Made by a program: the position numbers and the translations under genes
Notes under the pieces: generated by a model
What the model saw: the letters and a program-made list of their open reading frames with translations, nothing else
Database searches by the model: none
Told to the model about the DNA's origin: nothing
Source of the DNA: Desulfoluna sp.
GTDB lineage: Bacteria; Desulfobacterota; Desulfobacteria; Desulfobacterales; Desulfolunaceae
Direction: 5' to 3'
DNA: 64,000 nt
NCBI RefSeq assembly: GCF_030145185.1
Contig: NZ_JAQYWB010000025.1
Location: 1 to 64,000 of the forward strand
Shown here: positions 33,615 through 41,423 of the stretch, piece by piece
Numbering within the stretch: position 1 is the stretch's first letter
Layout: each line of letters starts with the position of its first letter

Positions 33615-34558
33615 ACCGATACACAGAAACCATCCAGACCCTGGCCGCAAAACTCCTTGAAACGGGTGACGTGAAGACGGTCCTCGGATTCAAAAGAGGA
33701 ACCTTTCCCCTCACCACCGAACCCTTTCTGGCCACCACCCCAGCAGACACGGGTGAGCTTTACTGGGACGTCAACTGCCGCCTCAACCTGGCGACATACC
33801 TGAAAAAAGAGATGGGAAAAGTAGCCGTTGTGGCCAAGGGATGTGATACCCGAAACATCCTGGTGCATATCACGGAGAACCGCATCAAACGCGAAGATGT
33901 CGTAATCATCGGCGTGCCCTGTACCGGAATGATTGAGGTAAAAAAAGCCACCGAAATGGCCGGCGGAGACATTTTGTATGCCACCGAGCAGGGTGAAGAG
34001 ATGATTCTCACCACCGCCGGTGAAGAGATTCGAGTGCCCAAGGCCCAGCTGCTGCGCCAGAACTGCGCCCTCTGCGCTCACCCCAACCCCGTGATTTACG
34101 ACATGCTCGTGGCCGACCCCGTGCCCGTGCAGACTGGCATGGACAGGTACGCAGACATCCGGGAGATCGACGCGAAAACCAGCGACGCCAAATGGGCCTT
34201 TTTTGACGAGGCCTTTTCAGCATGCACCCGTTGCTACGCATGCAGAAATGCCTGCCCATTGTGCTACTGCCCCACCTGCTTCGTGGATGAATCTCGCCCC
34301 CAATGGGTCGGCAAAGGCACCGATCCCGTCGACGTGCGCACCTATCATATGCTCCGGGCCATCCACTGTGCCGGTCGCTGCACCGAATGCGGCGCATGCG
34401 AATCGGCCTGTCCCATGGACGTCCCGGTACGCCTGCTGACCCGTAAAATGGAAAAAACCGTGGGTGACCGATGGGGCCTTGAAGCGGGCCTTACCCTCGA
34501 TGCACGCCCGGCACAGGACATCTTCTGCCTGGACGACCCGGAAGAGTTTATCCTGTAG
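33611..34558 (+). CDS. flxB: FlxB-like Fe-S protein (F420-dehydrogenase beta-like with ferredoxin domain)
   Basis: 315 residues. The N-terminal part resembles FrhB/FdhB-type proteins (VVAKGCDTRNILVHI; GVPCTGMIEV; CALCAHPNP). The C-terminal part has two 4Fe-4S sites (CTRCYACRNACPLCYCPTC and CTECGACESACPMDVP). It probably relays electrons between FlxA/FlxC and FlxD. Translation is coupled to flxD, with GGAGGAG upstream. The letter assignment (B or C) is by architecture and could be swapped. Confidence 0.8.
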   Translation: MNRYTETIQTLAAKLLETGDVKTVLGFKRGTFPLTTEPFLATTPADTGELYWDVNCRLNLATYLKKEMGKVAVVAKGCDTRNILVHITENRIKREDVVIIGVPCTGMIEVKKATEMAGGDILYATEQGEEMILTTAGEEIRVPKAQLLRQNCALCAHPNPVIYDMLVADPVPVQTGMDRYADIREIDAKTSDAKWAFFDEAFSACTRCYACRNACPLCYCPTCFVDESRPQWVGKGTDPVDVRTYHMLRAIHCAGRCTECGACESACPMDVPVRLLTRKMEKTVGDRWGLEAGLTLDARPAQDIFCLDDPEEFIL

Positions 34559-34660
34559 GGACAAAAACACGGCCTCCGAATTAAAAGAGCACAAGGGGGG
34601 CCTTTTTTAAACCCATCACCGGGACACAGGGTGCCCCGGACGCGATAGAGGATCATACCC

Positions 34661-35701
34661 ATGACCATTTTAACCATCGACAGAACAAGCTGGAACGCCG
34701 GGCTGGACCGCGCGCGGGGTGATTACACCCTCGTGGGTTCGGCGTGGGACGCAGACTGCCTGGGCTTCAGAGAGCTGGCCCCGGACGAGTACCCGAACAT
34801 GGAGGGCCTTCTCACTCGTCTCTCTCCCAAAGGGGTGGTGTTCCCCCCCTCCCAGATCATGATGACCTGCGCATTAAAACCGGGCGATGTGAAGCAAAAT
34901 ATCTATGTATCGGAGGAGAAACTCCCCTCGCCCCGAGCCGTCATCGGCATTCGCCCCTGTGATGCCAAAGCCCTCTCCCTGATGCCTCTGAACTTCGACA
35001 CCGGGGAGACCAAGGATCCCTACGTGCTCAACGCGTGGGAATCCTGCACCTGGATCGGCCTGGCCGTGACAGAGCCTCTGGCCAGCGATTTTTCCACGAG
35101 TTGTGGCACAGGTCCCTTTGACGAGTCTCCCCTGGATGTCCTTCTTGTGGACGACGGTGAACGCTATCTCGCCAAGGTGATCACCGACAAAGGAACAGCC
35201 TGGGCCCGCTCCGCCGGATTTGAAACAGAAGCCGAAGAAGGGGCCGAAGCGCTCATCAAAACCAAAAAAGAGGCGGCGGAAAGAGCCATCACCTCAGCCA
35301 TTTCCTTTGACCGCATCAAAGAGAAGACCGTCCTGGAGCTTTATGAGGCCAATCACTGGCAAAAAACCACCTTTGCCTGTCTCAATTGCGGTGCCTGCAC
35401 CTTTGCCTGTCCCACCTGCTGGTGCTTCGACATCCAAGACGAAGTGTACGAAGGAAAAAGTTACCGCATGAGAAACTGGGACTCCTGCATGACCTCCCTG
35501 TTTACCCAGCACGGCTCAGGACACAACCCCCGCGAAACGCCCCTGCAGCGGACCCGCCAGCGATTCATGCACAAGCTCAAGTATTTTCAGGACAAATACG
35601 AGACCGGCATTATGTGTGTGGGGTGCGGAAGATGCATTGAGCAGTGCCCTGCGGGCATCGACATCCGAGAGGTTTGCAAAACCATGAACAGCCAGGCATA
35701 A
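34661..35701 (+). CDS. flxC: FlxC-like 4Fe-4S dicluster protein (AsrA-like)
   Basis: 346 residues. The N-terminal two-thirds resemble AsrA and hydrogenase beta-chain proteins (AVIGIRPCDAKALSLM). The C-terminal dicluster domain has CLNCGACTFACPTCWC and CVGCGRCIEQCPAGIDI. It connects the flavin subunit FlxA to the other Fe-S proteins. A 102-bp spacer after flxB holds a possible weak hairpin (GGCCTCC ... GGGGGGCC, T-run) at about 34572-34610 that may adjust stoichiometry. Confidence 0.82.
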   Translation: MTILTIDRTSWNAGLDRARGDYTLVGSAWDADCLGFRELAPDEYPNMEGLLTRLSPKGVVFPPSQIMMTCALKPGDVKQNIYVSEEKLPSPRAVIGIRPCDAKALSLMPLNFDTGETKDPYVLNAWESCTWIGLAVTEPLASDFSTSCGTGPFDESPLDVLLVDDGERYLAKVITDKGTAWARSAGFETEAEEGAEALIKTKKEAAERAITSAISFDRIKEKTVLELYEANHWQKTTFACLNCGACTFACPTCWCFDIQDEVYEGKSYRMRNWDSCMTSLFTQHGSGHNPRETPLQRTRQRFMHKLKYFQDKYETGIMCVGCGRCIEQCPAGIDIREVCKTMNSQA

Positions 35702-35713
35702 GGGACCCCAACC

Positions 35714-36559
35714 ATGCAGAATCCATACGTACCCTATCCGGTCCGCATCGATGCCATCGATGTGGCCACCGAGGACAAAAGCCTCAAAACCTTTCGGTTC
35801 AGCTTCCTCGACCCGGAAGACGAAAAGAAATTCAACTACCAGGCCGGACAGTTCGCCGAACTCTCCGTCCCCGGCCAGGGAGAAATCCCCATCGGCATCG
35901 CCTCCTCGCCGACGGAAAAGGGGTTTCTCATGTTCACCGTGTTCAAAACAGGCAAGGTGACAAATTGGCTCCACGAAATGCAGCCAGGCGACATCATGGG
36001 CATCCGAGGCCCCCTGGGCAAGGGATACCCGTGGGATACCCTTGTGGGCAAAAACATCCTCATCGTCGGCGGCGGATTTGCTTTTACCACCCTGCGTTCC
36101 TCCATCAAGATGATACTGGAGCCCGAAAACCGCTCCAAATTCGGCACCCTTGACGTGGTGTACGGCGCACGGACCCCGGGCATGCTGCTCTATACAGACG
36201 AACTCACGGCCTGGGAGAAACGTGACGACATCCACATGCACATCACCGTAGATGGAACCGATGACCCCGCCTGGAACTACCACACCGGGTTTGTCCCTGC
36301 CCTGACGGAGAAGGTGGCCCCGGCCGCTTCTGACGACACCTACGCCATCGTCTGCGGGCCTCCGGTAATGATCAAGTTCACCCTGCCGGTGCTCGAAAAA
36401 CTCGGTTACAGCCACGACCACATCATCATGAGCCTGGAAAACCGAATGAAATGCGGCATCGGCATGTGCGGTCGCTGCAACATCGGCACGGAGCGGGTCT
36501 GCATGGATGGACCGGTCTTTACCCTGGCTGAGATCAATCTAACACCCAGTGAATTTTAG
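35714..36559 (+). CDS. flxA: FlxA-like FAD/NAD(P)H-binding oxidoreductase (AsrB-like)
   Basis: 281 residues, ferredoxin-NADP-reductase fold. The FAD-binding barrel (YQAGQFAELSVPGQGEIPIG) is followed by the NAD(P)-binding half (ILIVGGGFAFTTLRSSI; VYGARTPGMLLYTDEL; AIVCGPPVMIKFT) and a C-terminal Fe-S motif, KCGIGMCGRCNIG ... VCMDGPVF. It should oxidise NAD(P)H and feed the Hdr complex, or run in reverse. It is the last gene of the operon. Confidence 0.88.
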   Translation: MQNPYVPYPVRIDAIDVATEDKSLKTFRFSFLDPEDEKKFNYQAGQFAELSVPGQGEIPIGIASSPTEKGFLMFTVFKTGKVTNWLHEMQPGDIMGIRGPLGKGYPWDTLVGKNILIVGGGFAFTTLRSSIKMILEPENRSKFGTLDVVYGARTPGMLLYTDELTAWEKRDDIHMHITVDGTDDPAWNYHTGFVPALTEKVAPAASDDTYAIVCGPPVMIKFTLPVLEKLGYSHDHIIMSLENRMKCGIGMCGRCNIGTERVCMDGPVFTLAEINLTPSEF

Positions 36560-36684
36560 TCTGTTTATCAGTATTTTATAAGCCAATGTGCATGCAATGA
36601 TTTAATAAAAAAGGGCCGCGCAGCCATGCGGCCCACACGGCATGTATTCCCTGCCCCAGGGCAACCCAAAAAAGGAAATAAAAA

Positions 36685-36999
36685 ATGTTTACCGTCACTG
36701 AAACAGCCCGGAAAGAAATCGCCCGTTACTTTGAAAACCGTCCTGCGGCCCCTATTCGTCTCTTTCTGAACTCAGGGGGATGCGGCGGCCCCCAGCTGGC
36801 CATGGCCATTGATGAAAAAAAAGAGAGCGATACCCTCTTCACTCTGGACGGCATGGACTACGTCGTCGATACCGAGTTCCTCAATCAGGCCCAGCCTCTG
36901 GTGGTGGATTTCAAAGAGATCGGTTTTAAAATCAGCTCCAGCCTGAAGCTTGAAAGTGGGTGTTCCTCCTGCGGCAGCCACGGCTCCTGCTGCTCATAA
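36685..36999 (+). CDS. HesB/IscA-like protein with Cys-rich tail
   Basis: 104 residues with AAGGAAAT upstream. It has the IscA/HesB fold core with FLNSGGCGGPQLAMA in place of the usual first cysteine region, and the tail SGCSSCGSHGSCCS with five cysteines. It resembles the HesB-related family that includes selenoproteins in anaerobes; here all positions are Cys. It probably has a role in Fe-S cluster or thiol metabolism, fitting the preceding Fe-S-rich operon. It stands 125 bp after flxA. That spacer holds a GGGCCGC/GCGGCCC hairpin. Confidence 0.78.
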   Translation: MFTVTETARKEIARYFENRPAAPIRLFLNSGGCGGPQLAMAIDEKKESDTLFTLDGMDYVVDTEFLNQAQPLVVDFKEIGFKISSSLKLESGCSSCGSHGSCCS

Positions 37000-37097
37000 A
37001 CACTGTCCTGTCCGAGCCGGGCGGTGGCGGGTCACGGCTTACGCCGTTATCCGCTCCCCCCGGTGACGACACCCATCCCCGACCTCGGAGACAGTCC

Positions 37098-37601
37098 ATG
37101 ATTCGATTCATTCACCTCACCCATCGATTTGAGAAACAGCTGAGTGCCATGCGCCGGTCACACAAGATGGCTGTTGCCGCGAGCCGCAAAGCCGAGCTCA
37201 TCATCCAACGCTTGTTGGAAAATGGACATCCCCCCCTGCACGAGGCCGGGAAACTCAGCAATCGCGGGGAGTCCCGTATCCAAAATGCCGTGAAGTTCGA
37301 CATCGGAAAAGGGTATCGCATGCTTGGCGTCAAAGAAGAGACCCACCTCTACCTGCTCTTCGTTGGCCCCCACGATGCCTGCTCCGTCTGGATTGAGAAC
37401 AATCGTAATCTGGATAACCCGGCGGATCTGAAGCGAATCAGAACCCTGAAGACGGCTTTTACGTCCACCCCCAAGGGAGTCTTGCCCCCCACACCCTCCG
37501 AACCTGACTACGACGACTTGCTCCTCTCCCGTATCACTGAAAAAGATCTGCTCTTTATCTTTCGGGGGCTAAGGGCAGGCTCCGGGCAGCAACAATCATA
37601 G
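37098..37601 (+). CDS. RelE/ParE-like fold protein with C-terminal extension, unpaired
   Basis: 167 residues from ATG 37098 (GGAG upstream). The first 95 residues (FEKQLSAMRRSHKMAVAASR ... YRMLGVKEETHLYLLFVGPH) have the pattern of a RelE/ParE-type toxin, but about 65 further residues follow and no antitoxin gene is adjacent. It may instead be a stand-alone RNA-interacting or hypothetical protein. Its TAG stop is part of the ATAG target duplication of the mobile element starting at 37602, so insertion occurred exactly at the gene end without altering the product. Confidence 0.55.
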   Translation: MIRFIHLTHRFEKQLSAMRRSHKMAVAASRKAELIIQRLLENGHPPLHEAGKLSNRGESRIQNAVKFDIGKGYRMLGVKEETHLYLLFVGPHDACSVWIENNRNLDNPADLKRIRTLKTAFTSTPKGVLPPTPSEPDYDDLLLSRITEKDLLFIFRGLRAGSGQQQS

Positions 37602-37746
37602 CCCGGCTCGCCCGAAGGGTGAGAAAAGCGAATAGATAACCGTGAATTACATTTTGTACTTTTGAAATAACTGAATTTTCCGAAATAACCTATTGAAATA
37701 ACGGTTTATTGTTTTGGGTTGATCGTTTTCTCATAAAATATCCGGG
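37602..37746 (+). mobile_element. 145-bp MITE-like element with ATAG target duplication
   Basis: Starts CCCGGCTCGCCCGAAGGGTG and ends AAAATATCCGGG. Flanks are ATAG at 37598-37601 and ATAG at 37747-37750, a perfect 4-bp direct repeat. The internal sequence diverges from copies 1 and 2 (GTTTATTGTTTTGGGTTGATCG). No ORF. Confidence 0.85.
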
Positions 37747-37909
37747 ATAGGGTCTTTTTTCCATCCCCCTCATGGCTCAGCGGGTGCCCCCATCCCCAAG
37801 TCCCTCTCCCCCTTGCACCTCTTTTCCTCGACAGTCCCACCAGCCCATGGTATCACTCTCACCTTCAGCCTTGACGCTAACGTTAACCCTTGAATTGCAG
37901 GACTGTCCC

Positions 37910-38827
37910 ATGCCGTCTCGTTCCGAAACCGTCACCGGCCTTTTGGTTGCCATGCAGGCCTTTCTCATCTGGGGGCTTTCCCCCCTTTACTGGAACCATA
38001 TCTCCCATATTCCAGCCTTTGAGACCCTCATGCATCGTGTGGTGTGGTCCCTTGTCTTTCTTGTCCCTATCCTGGTGTTCCAAAAAAAGATGCGGGCTTT
38101 TTATGATGCCCTCACCCATCTGCGCACTCTGGCGGTCTTGACTCTCACCACCTGCCTGGTGGGGACCAACTGGTTTATCTTTATCTGGTCTATCAACCAC
38201 GGCCATGTCATGCAGACCAGCCTGGGCTACTACATCAACCCCCTGGTCACCGTCTTTCTCGGGATGATTTTTTTAAAGGAACGACTCACGGGGAAACAAA
38301 AAGCCGCCGTGCTGATCGCGGGCACGGGTGTCCTGTGGCTTACCCTCGATTATGGAACCTTGCCCTGGGTCTCCCTGGCTCTGGCTTTCAGTTTTGCCTT
38401 TTACAGCCTGATACGAAAAGTGGTGGACGTGGGGCCCCTGGTCGGGCTGACCCTTGAGACCCTGCTCCTGTCCATCCCTGCGGTGGCGTATCTGGGCACC
38501 CTCGAGGCCAGGGGGCACGGCGCCTTCCTTCACATGAGCGTCTCCACAGACCTGCTGCTGATGGGGACCGCGCTGATCACGGCCCTTCCCCTGCTCCTCT
38601 TTAACCTGGGAGCCAAAGCCCTGCCCCTTTCCACCCTCGGGTTTATCCAGTACCTGGCCCCCACCTGCACCTTTCTTCTGGCTGTCTTCTATTTTGACGA
38701 GCCCCTGGACCCCTCTCTGATCCGAACCTTCGTTCTGATCTGGACCGCCCTGGCCCTGGTCACCTGGGATTCTATCGTCCGTTTCCGAACCCACAATGAG
38801 ACCCTTTCCACCCCGGAGTCAACGTAG
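37910..38827 (+). CDS. rarD: RarD-type EamA/DMT family permease
   Basis: 305 residues from ATG 37910, where the family's N-terminus (TGLLVAMQAFLIWGLSPLYW) begins. Ten hydrophobic helices with conserved RarD features are present: HRVVWSLVFL, NWFIFIWSINHGHVMQTSLG, YYINPLVTVFLGMIFLKERL and LGFIQYLAPTCTFLLAVF. RarD proteins were linked to chloramphenicol resistance, but the true substrate is unknown; small-metabolite export is likely. The ribosome site is weak. It is followed by a terminator. Confidence 0.88.
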   Translation: MPSRSETVTGLLVAMQAFLIWGLSPLYWNHISHIPAFETLMHRVVWSLVFLVPILVFQKKMRAFYDALTHLRTLAVLTLTTCLVGTNWFIFIWSINHGHVMQTSLGYYINPLVTVFLGMIFLKERLTGKQKAAVLIAGTGVLWLTLDYGTLPWVSLALAFSFAFYSLIRKVVDVGPLVGLTLETLLLSIPAVAYLGTLEARGHGAFLHMSVSTDLLLMGTALITALPLLLFNLGAKALPLSTLGFIQYLAPTCTFLLAVFYFDEPLDPSLIRTFVLIWTALALVTWDSIVRFRTHNETLSTPEST

Positions 38828-38848
38828 CCTCTCTCGCTTAAAAAAAAA

Positions 38849-38880
38849 CGGGGACCCGGCCTGGCCGGATCCCCGCTTTT
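38849..38880. terminator. Intrinsic terminator, usable in both directions
   Basis: CGGGGA-CCCGGCCTGGCCGG-ATCCCCG with an A-run on the left and TTTT on the right, between convergent genes ending at 38827 and 38936. Confidence 0.85.
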
Positions 38881-38935
38881 CAGGAGGAAAAACACACCGC
38901 CCCACGTCGTTGGGACGGCTCTTCTCTGCCGCTGT

Positions 38936-39376
38936 TTAGAACTGCGGTTCCATCACGTCTCCCGTGTAAGCCCCAATCAAAATCGTCAGGTCTCCAGAGG
39001 TAAAGTGATAGTAAGGCTCCTTCACTTCGGGATGCAGCGCCCAGTAAAGGTCACAGGAGGCCCCTTGCAGATTAAAGCCGGGGGGCAACTTTTTGGCGGC
39101 ATCAATGGCACTGATCATGCGATTGACATCAATGGGCCGCATGCCGATGGGGAGGGGAATTTTATCGTGCTGCAGCACCCCGCCGTAACGCCAGGTTTCC
39201 GCCCAGGGCTCGGGATCGGGGACCACAGGGATAACCTTCATCATCACCTGAACCCAGTCGTAGGGAGGTTGGGAGACATGACTGTCCTTGGCTGACAGAA
39301 GCTGGACGTTCACCCCGGTCTCCCCAAACTGTTCAAATGTTTTTCGAATATCCTCATCAAATCGTTTGGCATCCAT
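38936..39376 (-). CDS. Hypothetical protein
   Basis: 146 residues from ATG 39376 (AAGGAG with 8-base spacing); a GTG three codons earlier is too close to the ribosome site. Soluble, without signal peptide or membrane helix. No family is recognised. Proline-rich segments (VIPVVPDPEPWAETW; KIPLPIGMRPID) and a C-terminal LTILIGAYTGDVMEPQF are visible. It stands alone between a terminator and the tRNA cluster. Confidence 0.55.
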   Translation of the reverse strand: MDAKRFDEDIRKTFEQFGETGVNVQLLSAKDSHVSQPPYDWVQVMMKVIPVVPDPEPWAETWRYGGVLQHDKIPLPIGMRPIDVNRMISAIDAAKKLPPGFNLQGASCDLYWALHPEVKEPYYHFTSGDLTILIGAYTGDVMEPQF

Positions 39377-39620
39377 ACACGGCACTCCTTTAAATGTAGA
39401 GGGTAGGATGGAGGGGCCGGATCAGGTGCGGGTGAGAACAGACGGGATACGGACGGAGAGATCCGTTTCGGGGGAAAGATAAGGAGACGGGAGGAAAGTC
39501 AAAAGGCCCTTTTCCAATGATTGTAAACGTTCAATCAATTTCCTGAATTCTATCACACAGCACCCCTGCCCACAAGATATGTTGAGACGGGGTGCGTTCA
39601 GGCCCCAAAAAAAGACAAAA

Positions 39621-39652
39621 AAAAGCCGAAGCATTCGCTTCGGCTTTTTTTA
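39621..39652 (-). terminator. Terminator of the tRNA cluster
   Basis: AAAAGCCGAAGC-ATTC-GCTTCGGCTTTTTTT; on the minus strand the hairpin ends in TTTTTTTT, immediately after the last tRNA (39656). Confidence 0.9.
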
Positions 39653-39655
39653 AAA

Positions 39656-39731
39656 TGGTGGGTCGTACGGGGCTCGAACCTGTGACTCTCTGCTTAAAAG
39701 GCAGATACTCTACCAACTGAGTTAACGACCC
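39656..39731 (-). tRNA. tRNA-Lys (TTT)
   Basis: 76 nt cloverleaf with encoded CCA. Acceptor GGGTCGT/ACGACCC, anticodon loop CTTTTAA, T-loop GGTTCGAGCC. Last of six tRNAs in an alternating Val/Lys array on the minus strand. Confidence 0.96.
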
Positions 39732-39736
39732 GGGGG

Positions 39737-39812
39737 TGGTAGGCGAAACAGGGCTCGAACCTGTGACTTCAACCTTGTAAGGGTTGCACTCTACCAACTG
39801 AGTTATTCGCCC
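39737..39812 (-). tRNA. tRNA-Val (TAC)
   Basis: 76 nt with encoded CCA. Acceptor GGGCGAA/TTCGCCT with a G-U closing pair, anticodon loop CTTACAA. Only 5 bp separate it from the next tRNA-Lys. Confidence 0.95.
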
Positions 39813-39872
39813 CCAATCTGGGGTGGCGCTTAAAAACGCCTATGTCTTGCTGACTAAAGTCAGCTTGTCTTC

Positions 39873-39948
39873 TGGTGGGTCGTACTGGGCTCGAACCAGT
39901 GACTCTCTGCTTAAAAGGCAGATACTCTACCAACTGAGTTAACGACCC
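39873..39948 (-). tRNA. tRNA-Lys (TTT)
   Basis: 76 nt with encoded CCA and anticodon loop CTTTTAA. Differs from the copy at 39656 only by one T-stem base pair (CACTGG/CCAGTA region). Confidence 0.96.
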
Positions 39949-39956
39949 AAGGGGGG

Positions 39957-40032
39957 TGGTGGGCGAAACAGGACTTGAACCTGTGACTTCAACCGTGTGA
40001 GGATTGCACTCTACCAACTGAGTTATCCGCCC
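39957..40032 (-). tRNA. tRNA-Val (CAC)
   Basis: 76 nt with encoded CCA. Acceptor GGGCGGA/TTCGCCC, anticodon loop CTCACAC, T-loop GGTTCAAGTCC. Decodes GUG; a sequence relative of the two Val (TAC) copies. Confidence 0.94.
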
Positions 40033-40090
40033 CCAATCTGGGATACGCTTCAAAAGCGCTGACTTCTACCGACAATGTCGGCTTAAAAAA

Positions 40091-40166
40091 TGGTGGGTCG
40101 TACTGGGCTCGAACCAGTGACTCTCTGCTTAAAAGGCAGATACTCTACCAACTGAGTTAACGACCC
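40091..40166 (-). tRNA. tRNA-Lys (TTT)
   Basis: 76 nt with encoded CCA; apparently identical to the copy at 39873-39948. Confidence 0.96.
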
Positions 40167-40171
40167 GGGGG

Positions 40172-40247
40172 TGGTAGGCGAAACAGGGCTCGAACCTGTG
40201 ACTTCAACCTTGTAAGGGTTGCACTCTACCAACTGAGTTATTCACCC
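40172..40247 (-). tRNA. tRNA-Val (TAC)
   Basis: 76 nt with encoded CCA; the first tRNA transcribed. It matches 39737-39812 except for acceptor base 4 (GGGTGAA instead of GGGCGAA, giving a U-G pair). Confidence 0.93.
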
Positions 40248-40493
40248 GAAGAACGAGGAAACTTTTACAGGACCATGCCATGCATGTCAACACCTGAAAG
40301 CCATATTTTTCGATGCTCTCAGACGTGATGAATTATGGCACCGGAATATCTCCCGATATTGTATCACCCTTTTTAATCGGTTGATCATTGAAAGTGGGAT
40401 CTCACCGGTTACCTGGTCGTTTGTTCCACCGAGCCGCTCTCAACACCCGTCGGCGACACTCGCCCCTCGGGAGAGAACCCGAAGAGGGCTGAC

Positions 40494-41309
40494 TCACCCT
40501 CCCCGTGTCGCGCCCAGCATGGCCGTAAAGTCGGCACCGAAACGGTAAAGGGGGCCAGGGACTATACGCCGCATCCAGTACAGAATTTTGGTGCGGACGC
40601 CGGGAACGATCAGAAAGCGCCCCTGTTCAATGCCCTTGATCAATTTATCGGCGGCCACCTCCACGGAAAGGACCCCTCCAAAATTCTTCAGAGCACGAGT
40701 CTCCTTAGGGATAGTGGCCTTTTCCTTCTCCAGCAGTGGGGTGTCCACCTCTGAGGGACAAAAGAGGCTCACCTGAATCCCAAAACGTGCCAGCTCATAC
40801 CGCAACACCTCGGCGAACCCCATGACAGCAAATTTCGAGGTGCTGTAAGCCGAATACCCAAAAACGGGGATAAACCCGGCCGATGAGGCGACCAGAACGA
40901 GAGCCCCCTTGTTTTTTTTAAGCCACGGTACGGTGGCCGCGGCAACGTTGCGGCTCCCGGAAACATTGATGGCCATCACCTGATCGAAGGCCGCGGCATC
41001 AATCTTCTCAAAGTGGTCCACCGCCCCCACCCCGGCACAATTCACCACCACATCCGGGGCACCAAAACGGTCCACTGTTTCATTTATTTTAAGCTCTACA
41101 TCATTCCACTGCGAGACATCCATGGAAAGGGAGAAAACCTCCGGCTGATCCGACCGTAACCGGAACGCCTCGGCCACAGCCGTCAGCGCCTGTTCACCCC
41201 GGGCAAAAAGCGCCACCCGCGCTCCCTTGTCTAAAAGCTGTTTTGCCGACTCCAGACCGATTCCGCTGGACCCGCCCGTCACGTAAACCGTAATGCCCTT
41301 CCAATCCAT
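40494..41309 (-). CDS. Short-chain dehydrogenase/reductase
   Basis: 271 residues with AGGAGG upstream. Classical SDR: cofactor loop TGGSSGIGLESA, NCAGVGAVD, catalytic Ser in VLVASSAGFIP and the YSAYSTSK motif (Tyr and Lys). The C-terminal part (FLIVPGVRTKILYWMRRIVPGPLYRF) resembles SDRs close to 3-ketosphinganine reductases and lipid-modifying reductases; the substrate is not certain. It lies downstream of the activase gene on the same strand. Confidence 0.88.
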   Translation of the reverse strand: MDWKGITVYVTGGSSGIGLESAKQLLDKGARVALFARGEQALTAVAEAFRLRSDQPEVFSLSMDVSQWNDVELKINETVDRFGAPDVVVNCAGVGAVDHFEKIDAAAFDQVMAINVSGSRNVAAATVPWLKKNKGALVLVASSAGFIPVFGYSAYSTSKFAVMGFAEVLRYELARFGIQVSLFCPSEVDTPLLEKEKATIPKETRALKNFGGVLSVEVAADKLIKGIEQGRFLIVPGVRTKILYWMRRIVPGPLYRFGADFTAMLGATRGG

Positions 41310-41423
41310 CGTCGCCTCCTGAGATAAGCTTGTCCAGTATGATCACCCTGAGCGTCCCGTAATAAAACAATGGCCCTTATTTCTCCGATAAAGGTCTTGC
41401 GTCACTGACACGCCTGCATCCCT

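Noticed and set aside
36612-36634. GGGCCGC/GCGGCCC hairpin after flxA as an operon terminator
   Set aside because: The A/T-run lies on the side that would serve the minus strand, where no gene ends; at most a weak structure in the spacer.
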